From Bhargavaea cecembensis (GTDB taxonomy: Bacteria > Bacillota > Bacilli > Bacillales_A > Planococcaceae), in contig NZ_LQNT01000011.1 of the NCBI RefSeq assembly GCF_001619585.1, forward strand, positions 248,001 through 312,000: a DNA stretch of 64,000 bases, given 5' to 3'. Every line of letters starts with the position of its first letter. The stretch's first letter is position 1. The notes beneath the pieces are model-generated. The model did not search any database. It was not told the DNA's origin and saw only the letters and a list, made by a program, of their open reading frames with translations. The translations under genes and the position numbers were made by a program. This document shows positions 48,909 through 56,748 of this stretch, piece after piece.

Positions 48909-48948
48909 AAAAGGACGTTCCGGAGAATTTCGGAATCGTCCTTTTTTG
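48909..48948 (+). terminator. terminator of gerD
   Basis: AAAGGACG/CGTCCTTT stem with inner TCCG/CGGA and six T. Confidence 0.85.
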
Positions 48949-48985
48949 GCGTTTTATTTATAATTAAGGCAAAGGGGGAAGCATC

Positions 48986-49447
48986 ATGCAGGCATCAGAA
49001 ATCGTGTGGCATAACGAAGAATCCGTCCGCTTTATGCAGTCTCTCAGCCAATTAAACGAGGAAGAATGGCGGCTGCCGATTGGTCCTGACAAGTGGACCA
49101 TTGCGGAAGTCGCCGGCCACTTTGCGTCCTGGGACCGGTTTATCCTGGAGCACCGGCTTCCGTATTTTCTCGGTGATGCGCCGTTTCCTGCGGGACCGGA
49201 TGCGGACGAACTGAATGCACATTCAGCGCGGGAAAGCCGGAGGCGGAGCCGGGATGAAACGATTGATGAGTTCGTCTCGGTCCGCCGGCAGCTGATCGGC
49301 GCACTCCGCGATTTACCGGCCGGCGATTGGAGCCGCGAGTTCCAAATCGGGGATTCCCGGATAACGCTCGGGCAGTATTTCGGGGGAATGATTGAACACG
49401 ACCTGCACCACTTCCGGCAGATCCGGCAGGTGCTGCAGGCCAATTAA
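48986..49447 (+). CDS. DinB-family protein
   Basis: 153 residues, four-helix DinB/YfiT fold. WHNEESVRFMQSLSQLNEEEWRLPIGPDKWTIAEVAGHFASWDRFI contains the first metal His, and IEHDLHHFRQIRQ the C-terminal pair. Members include thiol-dependent transferases. AAAGGGGGA ribosome site. Separate unit with its own terminator. Confidence 0.85.
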   Translation: MQASEIVWHNEESVRFMQSLSQLNEEEWRLPIGPDKWTIAEVAGHFASWDRFILEHRLPYFLGDAPFPAGPDADELNAHSARESRRRSRDETIDEFVSVRRQLIGALRDLPAGDWSREFQIGDSRITLGQYFGGMIEHDLHHFRQIRQVLQAN

Positions 49448-49450
49448 AGA

Positions 49451-49485
49451 AGGAGTTCCGGCCGTTCCGGAACTCCCCATTTTTA
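49451..49485 (+). terminator. terminator of the DinB gene
   Basis: GGAGTTCCG/CGGAACTCC stem and five T; it reaches the stop of the convergent gene at 49483. Confidence 0.8.
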
Positions 49486-49944
49486 TGTTTCTTCCTTTGC
49501 CATCACGAGAAAGCGTGTCCCTTCCCGCCTGAAGGAACCGGTCTCCCGGAAACCCGCTTTCCGGTAAAGACGGATAGCGCGCTTATTAAAGTCCGCCACG
49601 GTGAGCCGAAAGGCCAAGGGTGACCGGGTCAACCTCAGATGGTCGAGGATGAGCTTGAAAAACTCTGGCCCTTTCCCTTGCCCCGTCCGCTCAGGCTTCA
49701 TCCCCAGGCCGATATCGATGATCTCGTCTCCTTCCGGATAGGCGCCTGCGCCGTATCCTGCCGGCACCCGCGCCTCCGCTCCCGTGCAGAAAAAGCCGAT
49801 CAGACGATTGTCCTCAAAGACGGCTTGATACCCCATGAGCTCATCTGCCCCTTCACCATTTAGGTTATATAAATCATACGGCGGCGGATACGCCCATTCT
49901 GTGATCTCCTGCGCTTCCCGTTCACTCATTGGCCGGATTTCCAT
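49483..49944 (-). CDS. GNAT family N-acetyltransferase
   Basis: 153 residues. MEIRPMSEREAQEITEWAYPPPYDLYNL is typical of a small bacillary GNAT; IDIGLGMKPERTGQGKGPEFFKLILDHLR carries the acetyl-CoA loop (RTGQGKG); FNKRAIRLYRKAGFRETG ends the fold. ATG 49944 follows AAAGGGTGA. Substrate unknown. Array C3 lies about 70 bp upstream of it. Confidence 0.85.
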   Translation of the reverse strand: MEIRPMSEREAQEITEWAYPPPYDLYNLNGEGADELMGYQAVFEDNRLIGFFCTGAEARVPAGYGAGAYPEGDEIIDIGLGMKPERTGQGKGPEFFKLILDHLRLTRSPLAFRLTVADFNKRAIRLYRKAGFRETGSFRREGTRFLVMAKEET

Positions 49945-50017
49945 GTCAGTCACCCTTTCATGACGATTCATTCGACGATGGGCGTCTCCGCTCCTCTTTC
50001 AGTAAGGGCCTCAGCAG

Positions 50018-50101
50018 TCGAAAGTGACGAATCGGGCCGTGAAAGTGACGAAAGAGCTCCCGAAAGTGACGAAACGCTCCCTGAATGTGACGATTCGGGC
50101 G
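50018..50101. repeat. 21-bp tandem repeat array C3 (four units)
   Basis: Units at 50018, 50039, 50060 and 50081 with core (T/C/G)GAAAGTGACGAA, the last unit reading GAATGTGACGAT. Same consensus and orientation as C1 and C2, 20 kb away. It lies between the salA stop (50163) and the GNAT start. Confidence 0.92.
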
Positions 50102-50118
50102 AGAGTCGCTCCAAATGA

Positions 50119-50153
50119 GAAAACCGCCGTACCCGGGTGGGTGCAGCGGCTGC
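50119..50153 (-). terminator. probable terminator of salA
   Basis: Minus-strand imperfect stem built on GCCGC..ACCC/GGGT..GGCGG followed by TTTTC, just past the salA stop. Confidence 0.6.
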
Positions 50154-50162
50154 TGAATTCGA

Positions 50163-51275
50163 TCAGTTATTCCTTGGGTCAAATGGGCTGACCGGGCCTT
50201 CGTTTTGCGCTGGCTTGTCGCCCTTGTCGAGTTTCGCCACGATCTTCGAGGCCATTTCGCCGTAGAGCTTTCCTGTCGGATGGTCTTCGGCATAGACGGA
50301 CGGGGCGAAGTCGTTTTCGTCCCAGTCCGGCTGACCAAGCGGAATCTGGCCGAGCAGTTCGGTACGGAGCTCTTCGGCCAGTTTCGGGCCGCCGCCCTTG
50401 CCGAAGACGTATTCCTTCTCGCCCGACTTGGACTCGAACCACGACATGTTCTCGACGACGCCAAGAATTTCGTGTTCCGTCTTCAGCGCCATCGCGCCCG
50501 CACGCGCAGCGACAAATGCAGCCGTCGGGTGAGGCGTTGTGACGATCAGTTCCTTCGACGTCGGAAGCATCTGGTGAACGTCGAGTGCAACGTCGCCCGT
50601 GCCAGGAGGCAGGTCGAGGAGGAGGAAGTCCAGGTCGCCCCACTCCACATCGCGGAAGAACTGGTCAAGCACCTTGCCGAGCATCGGACCACGCCAAACG
50701 ACGGGCGCGTTCTGGTCGACGAAGAAGTCCATCGAGATGACCTTTACACCGAAGCGCTCTACAGGGATGATCGAGTTGCCGCGGACGACAGGGTTCTGTT
50801 CGATGCCCATCATGTTCGGTACGCTGAAGCCGTAGATATCAGCATCAACCAGGCCGACTTTCTTGCCCTGGCGTGCGAGCGCGACGGCGAGGTTGACGGA
50901 AACCGTCGACTTGCCGACGCCGCCCTTGCCCGATGCGACCGAGATGATCTGAACTTTGTTCAGCGGGGACAGGATGTCCTGTGCCTCGGAAACGTCCGCA
51001 GTGCCGCGGAACTGCTCGAGCTTCTCAGGCGACAGTTCCTCGAAGCGGATGCCGACTGTCTTTACACCCGCTTTCTTCAGTGTGTCGACGACTTTCATCT
51101 GAAGCTGCATTTGCTCGGCGTTATTGATTTTTGCAATCGCCAGCTTTACGCTCACGTGTTCTTTTTCCTCTTTGATCGAGACTTCGACGATGCCGCCGGT
51201 CTCGTCCAATGTACGGTGAAGGAACGGGTCCTGAAGCGCTCCGACCAGTTCCCGGATTTGTTGTTCATTGATCAA
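50163..51275 (-). CDS. salA: Mrp/NBP35-family ATPase SalA
   Basis: 370 residues. An N-terminal MIP18/DUF59-like domain (about 1-95) is followed by the deviant Walker A SVASGKGGVGKSTVSVNLA, then VDADIYGFSVPNMMG and LLLDLPPGTGDVALDVHQ. The CxxC that carries an iron-sulfur cluster in other Mrp proteins is not seen; ENMSWFESKSGEKEYVFGKGG stands in that area. SalA in B. subtilis represses scoC and is a carrier candidate for Fe-S clusters. TTG start behind GGGAG. Downstream of cwlD as in B. subtilis. Confidence 0.92.
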   Translation of the reverse strand: MINEQQIRELVGALQDPFLHRTLDETGGIVEVSIKEEKEHVSVKLAIAKINNAEQMQLQMKVVDTLKKAGVKTVGIRFEELSPEKLEQFRGTADVSEAQDILSPLNKVQIISVASGKGGVGKSTVSVNLAVALARQGKKVGLVDADIYGFSVPNMMGIEQNPVVRGNSIIPVERFGVKVISMDFFVDQNAPVVWRGPMLGKVLDQFFRDVEWGDLDFLLLDLPPGTGDVALDVHQMLPTSKELIVTTPHPTAAFVAARAGAMALKTEHEILGVVENMSWFESKSGEKEYVFGKGGGPKLAEELRTELLGQIPLGQPDWDENDFAPSVYAEDHPTGKLYGEMASKIVAKLDKGDKPAQNEGPVSPFDPRNN

Positions 51276-51347
51276 TTTCAGACACTCCCAATCCGGTCAT
51301 TTCTCCCTACAGTATACCACAGGGAAATGCCGAATCGAGCAGACCGC

Positions 51348-52073
51348 TCACTGGACGTCCTGCGACAGATAGTCCGATACGCCGTCCGCGATTGCAGAGG
51401 CCATTTTCTTCTGGTAGCCCGTGTCTGTCAGCAGGTCGCGCTCCTCCGGGTTGCTCAGGAAACCGGTCTCGATCAGCACGGCCGGCGTCGGTACTTTTTT
51501 CAGCAAATACACCTGACGGACGGCGAGTGCCTCCCGCTCCGTGTTCTTCACGTTCTCGACAATCGAGCCCTGCACAGCCTTTGCCAGCAGTTCGCTTCTC
51601 GGATGCCCTTCATGATGATAAAACACCTGTGCTCCGCGCCACTTTGCCTCCGGAACCGCATTCCCGTGGATACTCAGGAACATATCCGGCTCCTCATCAA
51701 GCGCAATCTGTTCCCTCAGCTTCAGGTCTGCCATCTTTCGTGCGCGGATGGACGGGAAATCCTTCCCCGGCTCCCGCTCTGCGAGTGCATCCCCGCTCTT
51801 CGTGCGAGTCATGATGACTGTAGCGCCCTTTTTCTTCAGCTGTTTCTCCAGTTCCTTTGCGATCGCCAGGTTGATGTCGCCCTCGATGACGTCTCCCGAA
51901 GACGCGCCTCCGTCCGGTCCGCCGTGCCCCGGATCGATCACGACCTTCACCCCGCCCATCGGCTCCGGCAGGAAAAAGTCGCGATCCGACGCCAATGTCT
52001 CATACGCCAGGAACGCCGCTGACGCGATCAGGATAAATGCAAGAACCACTACCCGCTTTTTAAACTTCCCCAT
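51348..52073 (-). CDS. cwlD: N-acetylmuramoyl-L-alanine amidase CwlD
   Basis: 241 residues. One N-terminal helix (about 8-26), then an Amidase_3 domain: VVIDPGHGGPDGGA (first zinc His), ADIKLRE-type Glu region, FLSIHGNAVPEA (second zinc His) and VLIETGFLSNPEE (catalytic Glu). Cleaves peptide side chains from muramic acid so that muramic lactam of the spore cortex can form. It sits 72 bp upstream of salA. Confidence 0.93.
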   Translation of the reverse strand: MGKFKKRVVVLAFILIASAAFLAYETLASDRDFFLPEPMGGVKVVIDPGHGGPDGGASSGDVIEGDINLAIAKELEKQLKKKGATVIMTRTKSGDALAEREPGKDFPSIRARKMADLKLREQIALDEEPDMFLSIHGNAVPEAKWRGAQVFYHHEGHPRSELLAKAVQGSIVENVKNTEREALAVRQVYLLKKVPTPAVLIETGFLSNPEERDLLTDTGYQKKMASAIADGVSDYLSQDVQ

Positions 52074-52139
52074 GCGTAACGGTCACCGCCTTTTTCACCA
52101 TCATACGCCCGTGGTGGACCGGCTATGCTTGGACCTGGA

Positions 52140-52328
52140 GACAAGGTTGCGAACCACTGGGGTGCCGGCGCGGATTGTTTGGTTGCCGGCGTGAAATTTC
52201 AGGTTGCGGTCGCGAATCTCCAAGGTGCCGGCGCGAATCCCACTGTTGCGGTCGCGAAACTCCGGCTTGCCGACGCGAATCTTATTGTTGCTGTCGCGAA
52301 TCACCTCATTGCCGGTGCGAACGCCCAT
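52140..52328. repeat. 21-bp tandem repeat array F (nine units)
   Basis: Longest array. Eight clear units start at 52161 and every 21 bp to 52308, plus a weaker one at 52140. Consensus (G/C)TTGC(C/G)G(G/T)CGCGAATC plus variable tail; GGCGCG and GTCGCG versions tend to alternate, a 42-bp higher-order pattern. Lies between the cwlD promoter side and the terminator behind the rhodanese gene. Confidence 0.9.
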
Positions 52329-52345
52329 CCAACTCCCATCCATAA

Positions 52346-52378
52346 GAAAAACCGGCGCACCCAAAAAGGTGCGCCGGT
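52346..52378 (-). terminator. terminator of the rhodanese gene
   Basis: Minus-strand ACCGGCGCACC/GGTGCGCCGGT stem followed by five T. Confidence 0.88.
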
Positions 52379-52386
52379 CCAGCCGG

Positions 52387-52686
52387 TCAGGCGATGGTTT
52401 CGCCTTCCCATGCCAGCATGCCACCGGTCATATTCGTGACGTTGTAGCCGTTTCCGCCAAGGAAGTTGCATGCCATCGAGCTGCGGTTTCCGGAGCGGCA
52501 GATGATGATGTATTCCTTGTCCTCATCCAGTTCTCCGAGCCGCTCGGGCAGTTCCATGAGCGGGATGTGGACCGCTCCAGGGATCATGCCGGCGGCGACT
52601 TCTTCGTGCTCACGGACGTCGATCATGTCCGGCTGCTCGCCTGCTTCAAGGCGGGCTTCCAGGTCTTTGGTCGAAATTTCGTTCAT
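52387..52686 (-). CDS. single-domain rhodanese
   Basis: 99 residues. MIDVREHEEVAAGMIPGAVHIPL and the catalytic loop IIICRSGNRSSMAC (Cys in CRSGNRS) show a sulfurtransferase of the YqhL/GlpE kind. The partner that accepts the persulfide is unknown. AGGAGG before ATG; 31 bp from glnA. Confidence 0.9.
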   Translation of the reverse strand: MNEISTKDLEARLEAGEQPDMIDVREHEEVAAGMIPGAVHIPLMELPERLGELDEDKEYIIICRSGNRSSMACNFLGGNGYNVTNMTGGMLAWEGETIA

Positions 52687-52717
52687 AGCAATCCCTCCTG
52701 CGGTTTATTGTAGCGTA

Positions 52718-54052
52718 TCAGTACATCTTCATGTACTGTTCGCGCTCCCACGGGTGGACGGTCATACGGTATTGTTCCCACTCCATGCGCTTGGCGTCCA
52801 TGTAATTCTTGTAGATATGGCTGCCGAGTGCCTCGCGGATCGTCTCGTCGGATTCGAGCGCGTTGAGCGCGTGGTCGAGGTCGGTCGGCAGTGTGCCGAT
52901 GCCGGCCTCTTCCAATTCCTCCGGTGTCATCTCATAGAGGTTGCGGTCGACCGGCGCCGGGACGTCGAGGTCCCGCTTGATGCCGTCAAGGCCAGCCTTC
53001 AGGATGACCGCGAGCGCCAGGTACGGGTTCGCGGACGGGTCGACGGAGCGTACTTCGATCCGTGTGGAGAGGCCGCGCGATGCCGGAATCCGGACAAGCG
53101 GGCTGCGGTTCTGAGCGCTCCATGCAACGTAGCTCGGCGCCTCGTAGCCCGGCACGAGCCGCTTGTACGAGTTGACGGTCGGGTTGGTTACCGCCGTGAA
53201 GCTGCGCACATGTTCGAGGACACCTGCCATGAATTTGTAGGCAGTCTCGCTCAGCTTCATCTGGCCAGATTCGTCGAAGAACGCGTTTTCGTCGCCCTTG
53301 AACAGCGAGATGTTGCAGTGCATGCCGGAGCCCGCGACACCAAACAGCGGTTTCGGCATGAACGTCGCATGCAGGCCGTGCTTTCGTGCGATCGTCTTGA
53401 CGACGAGTTTGAACGTCTGGATATTGTCACATGCGGCCAGTGCGTCCGCATACTTGAAGTCGATCTCATGCTGGCCCGGTGCCACTTCGTGGTGGGACGC
53501 CTCAATCTCGAAGCCCATCTCCTCCAGCTCGAGCACGATGTCCCGGCGGCAGTTTTCGCCAAGGTCGGTCGGTGCCAGGTCGAAGTAGCCGCCGTTGTCG
53601 TTCAGCTCAAGCGTCGGCTGCAGGTTATGATCCAGCTTGAACAGGAAAAACTCCGGCTCCGGGCCGAGGTTGAAGTGGGTGAAGCCCATTTCCTCCATCT
53701 CTTTCAGGACGCGCTTCAGGTTGTTCCGCGGATCTCCCTCGAACGGCGTGCCGTCCGCCTTGGAAATGTCACAGATCAGCCGCGCGACCTTGCCTTTGCC
53801 CGTCGTCCACGGGAACACCATCCACGTGTCAAGGTCCGGAATCAGATACATATCGGACTCTTCGATCCGTACAAAGCCTTCGATCGAAGAGCCGTCGAAC
53901 ATCATCTTGTTGTCGAGCGCCTTGTCGAGCTGGCTGACCGGGATCTCCACATTTTTGATCGTGCCGAGCACGTCCGTGAATTGGAGACGGATGAAATTCA
54001 CATTGTCTTCCTCAACAAACTTCCAGATATCATCGCGTGTGTACTTGCCCAT
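52718..54052 (-). CDS. glnA: glutamine synthetase type I
   Basis: 444 residues, the same length as B. subtilis GlnA. Seen: [17 protein letters not shown] (Arg62 region), [41 protein letters not shown] and [12 protein letters not shown] 54052 gives [22 protein letters not shown] upstream. In B. subtilis glnR lies just upstream; here no glnR is adjacent, and I see no clear TnrA/GlnR box. Confidence 0.96.
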   Translation of the reverse strand: MGKYTRDDIWKFVEEDNVNFIRLQFTDVLGTIKNVEIPVSQLDKALDNKMMFDGSSIEGFVRIEESDMYLIPDLDTWMVFPWTTGKGKVARLICDISKADGTPFEGDPRNNLKRVLKEMEEMGFTHFNLGPEPEFFLFKLDHNLQPTLELNDNGGYFDLAPTDLGENCRRDIVLELEEMGFEIEASHHEVAPGQHEIDFKYADALAACDNIQTFKLVVKTIARKHGLHATFMPKPLFGVAGSGMHCNISLFKGDENAFFDESGQMKLSETAYKFMAGVLEHVRSFTAVTNPTVNSYKRLVPGYEAPSYVAWSAQNRSPLVRIPASRGLSTRIEVRSVDPSANPYLALAVILKAGLDGIKRDLDVPAPVDRNLYEMTPEELEEAGIGTLPTDLDHALNALESDETIREALGSHIYKNYMDAKRMEWEQYRMTVHPWEREQYMKMY

Positions 54053-54108
54053 ATTCAGCCACTCTCCTTTTTCAGTGTTGCAACGGCGCCCGGCCATCAC
54101 ATTTTTTT

Positions 54109-54137
54109 ATCATACTGTCGGAAAACGGCATAAGCAA
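54109..54137 (-). promoter_or_regulatory. SigA promoter of glnA
   Basis: TTGCTT (54132-54137) and TATGAT (54109-54114), 17 bp apart, 57 bp before glnA. The region 54138-54337 holds nothing else I can name. Confidence 0.6.
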
Positions 54138-54337
54138 GAAAAATTTGAGGAATTTTATTGAAGAAATGAGATAATTTCTTCCAGATGATAGGTAAAATAA
54201 AATCCCTTCCCCATAATTGGGAAAAGGATGAAAATGGAAGCGTTTTATTTCCCTGATTCTGCCTGAAGGCGGAAAGGGAGCGGGCAATCAGAATAGCACA
54301 GAGATGGAGTCCGGACAAGCGTCCATTAAAGAAATCA

Positions 54338-54442
54338 CCTGGTCTTTCGTAGTCTCCGCTTGGACTCTCAGCGGAGTCGCCTGATCTTTCGTGATCTCCG
54401 CCTGTACTCTAGACTGCTTTGCCTGGTCTTTCGCTGTCTTTG
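54338..54442. repeat. 21-bp tandem repeat array B2 (five units)
   Basis: Units at 54338, 54359, 54380, 54401 and 54422. Odd units read CCTG(G/A)TCTTTCG and even units C(T/C)TG(G/T)ACTCT, the same alternating pair as in array B1 36 kb away. The array begins 5 bp after the stop of the ogt gene on the minus strand. Confidence 0.9.
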
Positions 54443-54447
54443 TCCGC

Positions 54448-54951
54448 TTACTCCCCCGCTTCCAGCGCGAGCAGCCGCTCCTTCATCGCCAGTCCTCCAC
54501 GGAATCCGGTAAGCTTGCCGTTTTTGCCGATGACCCGGTGGCACGGGACGAGCATGAGCACCGGGTTGGCTCCGATGGCTGCGGCGACGGCGCGGACGGC
54601 GGTCGGGCGCCCGATGCGCTCCGCGATGTCGGAGTATGTCACGGTGTTGCCGCACGGAATGTCCCGGAGTGCCTGCCAGACTTTCTGCTGGAACGGGGTG
54701 CCGCCGAGGTCGACGGGCAGATCGAATTCGGTCCGCGAGCCATCAAAGTATTCCCCAAGCTGTTTCCTGTACGGATCTAGTGCCCCGTCGTCGCGGACCA
54801 GTTCGGCTCCGGGGCGGCGCGCGCCTGCCCACTCCTCGAGCTCATCGAAGCCGCGCCCTTCCGAACCGATCCAGCAGAGACCCTTGTCCGTCGCGGCGAT
54901 GATGAGGTCCCAGTCCCCCTGCTGAAGCTGTGACCAGCGGATTGTTTCCAT
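54448..54951 (-). CDS. ogt: methylated-DNA--protein-cysteine methyltransferase
   Basis: 167 residues. Helix-turn-helix RPTAVRAVAAAIGANP and the acceptor motif PCHRVIG (alkyl-accepting Cys) are intact, as is GTPFQQKVWQALRDIPCGNTVTYSDIA. Repairs O6-alkylguanine by a single-use transfer. AAAGGGGAGG before ATG. The gene ends 5 bp from array B2. Confidence 0.93.
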   Translation of the reverse strand: METIRWSQLQQGDWDLIIAATDKGLCWIGSEGRGFDELEEWAGARRPGAELVRDDGALDPYRKQLGEYFDGSRTEFDLPVDLGGTPFQQKVWQALRDIPCGNTVTYSDIAERIGRPTAVRAVAAAIGANPVLMLVPCHRVIGKNGKLTGFRGGLAMKERLLALEAGE

Positions 54952-55055
54952 GGTTCATCCTCCCCTTTTGCTGTTGGTGAACCCATTATACCTTCTCAAC
55001 CGGCACCCCTCGACATATTTCCCGGGAAATGAATCAAAGACTGTCGAAGTCACAA

Positions 55056-55087
55056 GAAAAAATCCCCTCTCCATAAAGAGAAGGGAT
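55056..55087 (-). terminator. terminator of the phn operon
   Basis: ATCCCTTCTCT/AGAGGGGAT-type stem with six T on the minus strand, just past the last phnE stop. Confidence 0.85.
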
Positions 55088-55096
55088 GGCACGGCA

Positions 55097-55948
55097 TCAG
55101 CCGGCCGAATAAACGCGGCTTTTGAGGCGAGTCGAGAACACCTCAAGAACGATGGCGACTGCCAGGATCATATACGTGATCATGCCGACTTCGCGCAGGT
55201 CGAAGTAGAAACCGGAAGCCATGAAGAGCTCAAATCCGATACCGCCGGCGCCGGCTGCCGCGCCCATCGCAACGGCCACCGAGAAGTTGATCTCGAAGCG
55301 GAGGAAGGTCCAGGACAGGAGATAAGTGAACGTGGACGGCAGTACGCCGTGGACGACGGTCTGCCACCAGCCGGCACCAGTCGCCCGGAGCGCCTCAAGA
55401 ATCTTCGGGTCTACCTCTTCAAACGCCTCGGAAAATGCCTTCACGAGATAAGCGACCGAGTGGAACAGCATCCCGAGAACGGCCGCCTCGCTGCCGAGCC
55501 CTGCTGCGATGGCGAAGATCAGCACCCAGAGGACCGTCGGCACCGCGCGCACGAATGCGACAACGACACGGATCGACCTGGACAGCCAGGGGACGCTCAG
55601 GTTTTCCGCAGCGCCCAGTGCGAGGAAAAAGGCGAAGACTGCGCCGAATACTGTGGCAAGTGCACCGAGTCCGAGCGTGATGGCGACCTGCATGGCCGCC
55701 TCGCCCCAGCCGAAGTGGCTGAGCTTCGGCTCAAGGAACATGGCTTTCAGATTATAGAGGGTCTCCGGGATCGCCTGGAGCGGCCGGAAGCCGGTGTAGT
55801 CAAAGAAGAAGAAGGCGAGGACCGTCAGTGCGCCGAGCGTCCAGAGTGTCGAACTGAGGACCAGGCTGACCCGGTTGCCGGAGCGGATATTGATTTTGCC
55901 GGTCCTTGTGCGTCGGATGACGGTTGGTTGTTGGGTTATCTGCTGCAT
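55097..55948 (-). CDS. phnE: phosphonate ABC transporter, permease 2
   Basis: 283 residues, about six helices after a basic N-terminus. FVRAVPTVLWVLIFAIAAGLG and the coupling loop ILEALRATGAGWWQTVVHGVLPSTFTYL are PhnE marks. Starts right behind the stop of the other phnE (TAAATG). Both permease subunits are separate proteins, as in many Gram-positive phn clusters. Confidence 0.92.
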   Translation of the reverse strand: MQQITQQPTVIRRTRTGKINIRSGNRVSLVLSSTLWTLGALTVLAFFFFDYTGFRPLQAIPETLYNLKAMFLEPKLSHFGWGEAAMQVAITLGLGALATVFGAVFAFFLALGAAENLSVPWLSRSIRVVVAFVRAVPTVLWVLIFAIAAGLGSEAAVLGMLFHSVAYLVKAFSEAFEEVDPKILEALRATGAGWWQTVVHGVLPSTFTYLLSWTFLRFEINFSVAVAMGAAAGAGGIGFELFMASGFYFDLREVGMITYMILAVAIVLEVFSTRLKSRVYSAG

Positions 55949-56734
55949 TTACAGGATCACCTTCCGGATTCTCGTCGAGAGGAGTTCGATCAGAATGACC
56001 GCCAGCACGATTGTGATCGTGATCAGTGCGACCACCTCATAGTTCATCGTCTTGTAGTACATGTCGAACATATAGCCGATTCCGGTGCCTGTCAGGATGC
56101 CGACAAGCGTGGCGCTGCGGATGTTCGTCTCGATCATGAACAGCACCCAGCTGACCATCTGCGGGAGGCCCTGCGGCACGACGGCCTTGCTGACAATCTG
56201 CCAGTACGTGGCGCCGGTCGCCCGGAGCGCCTCGACCGAGCCCAGCGATGCTTCGTCGATCGTCTCCATAAAGGCCCGGGTCAGAAACCCGAGGGTGCCT
56301 ACAAAAAGGGCGAGGAAGCCGGTTACCGAGTTCTGGCCAAAGGACAGCAGGAGTATGAGCGACCAGGCCACGACCGGAATGTTCCTCGACAGCGAGGCGA
56401 CAAAGCGGGAGACCGCACCGAGCGCACGGTTCACCATTGTCGTCTTGGATCCCATGATTGCGAGGAACAGCGACAGAACCGCTGCAATCGTTGTGGCGGC
56501 AATTGACATGAACACAGTCTCGATCAGCTTCTCCATGATGGCCGGAAGCTTGCCGAGTGCCTCTCCGTCCACAAGAAGGTTGGAGAAGATCCATGCCATC
56601 GCCCCGGGAACTGCCTCCAGACTGCTGACGAAGCCATAGTCTGTGATCCATGCAGACAGATAGGTGAGGACGATGACCCCCAGAAAGAGCATTGTCATTT
56701 GGAATTTTCGTTTTTTCAGTACGGTTTCATTCAT
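55949..56734 (-). CDS. phnE: phosphonate ABC transporter, permease 1
   Basis: 261 residues, about six helices. SLSRNIPVVAWSLILLLSFGQ, SVEALRATGATYWQIVSKAVVPQGLPQMV and LTGTGIGYMFDMYYKTMNY are conserved in the family. 14 bp behind phnC. With the following gene it forms the membrane pore. Confidence 0.92.
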   Translation of the reverse strand: MNETVLKKRKFQMTMLFLGVIVLTYLSAWITDYGFVSSLEAVPGAMAWIFSNLLVDGEALGKLPAIMEKLIETVFMSIAATTIAAVLSLFLAIMGSKTTMVNRALGAVSRFVASLSRNIPVVAWSLILLLSFGQNSVTGFLALFVGTLGFLTRAFMETIDEASLGSVEALRATGATYWQIVSKAVVPQGLPQMVSWVLFMIETNIRSATLVGILTGTGIGYMFDMYYKTMNYEVVALITITIVLAVILIELLSTRIRKVIL

Positions 56735-56748
56735 GTGGGGCAGGCTCC

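Noticed and set aside
50205-52022. Long open frame antisense to salA and cwlD
   Set aside because: High GC leaves the opposite strand open. The minus-strand genes have clear families and ribosome sites; the antisense protein has neither.
52466-54133. Long open frame antisense to glnA
   Set aside because: A shadow of the strongly conserved glnA reading frame.
54053-54337. GlnR/TnrA operator before glnA
   Set aside because: No TGTNA-N7-TNACA match was seen; only a SigA promoter can be supported.
54950-56506. Long open frame antisense to phnE genes
   Set aside because: Composition is charged and repetitive, as expected for the reverse of membrane-protein codons; no ribosome site or family match.
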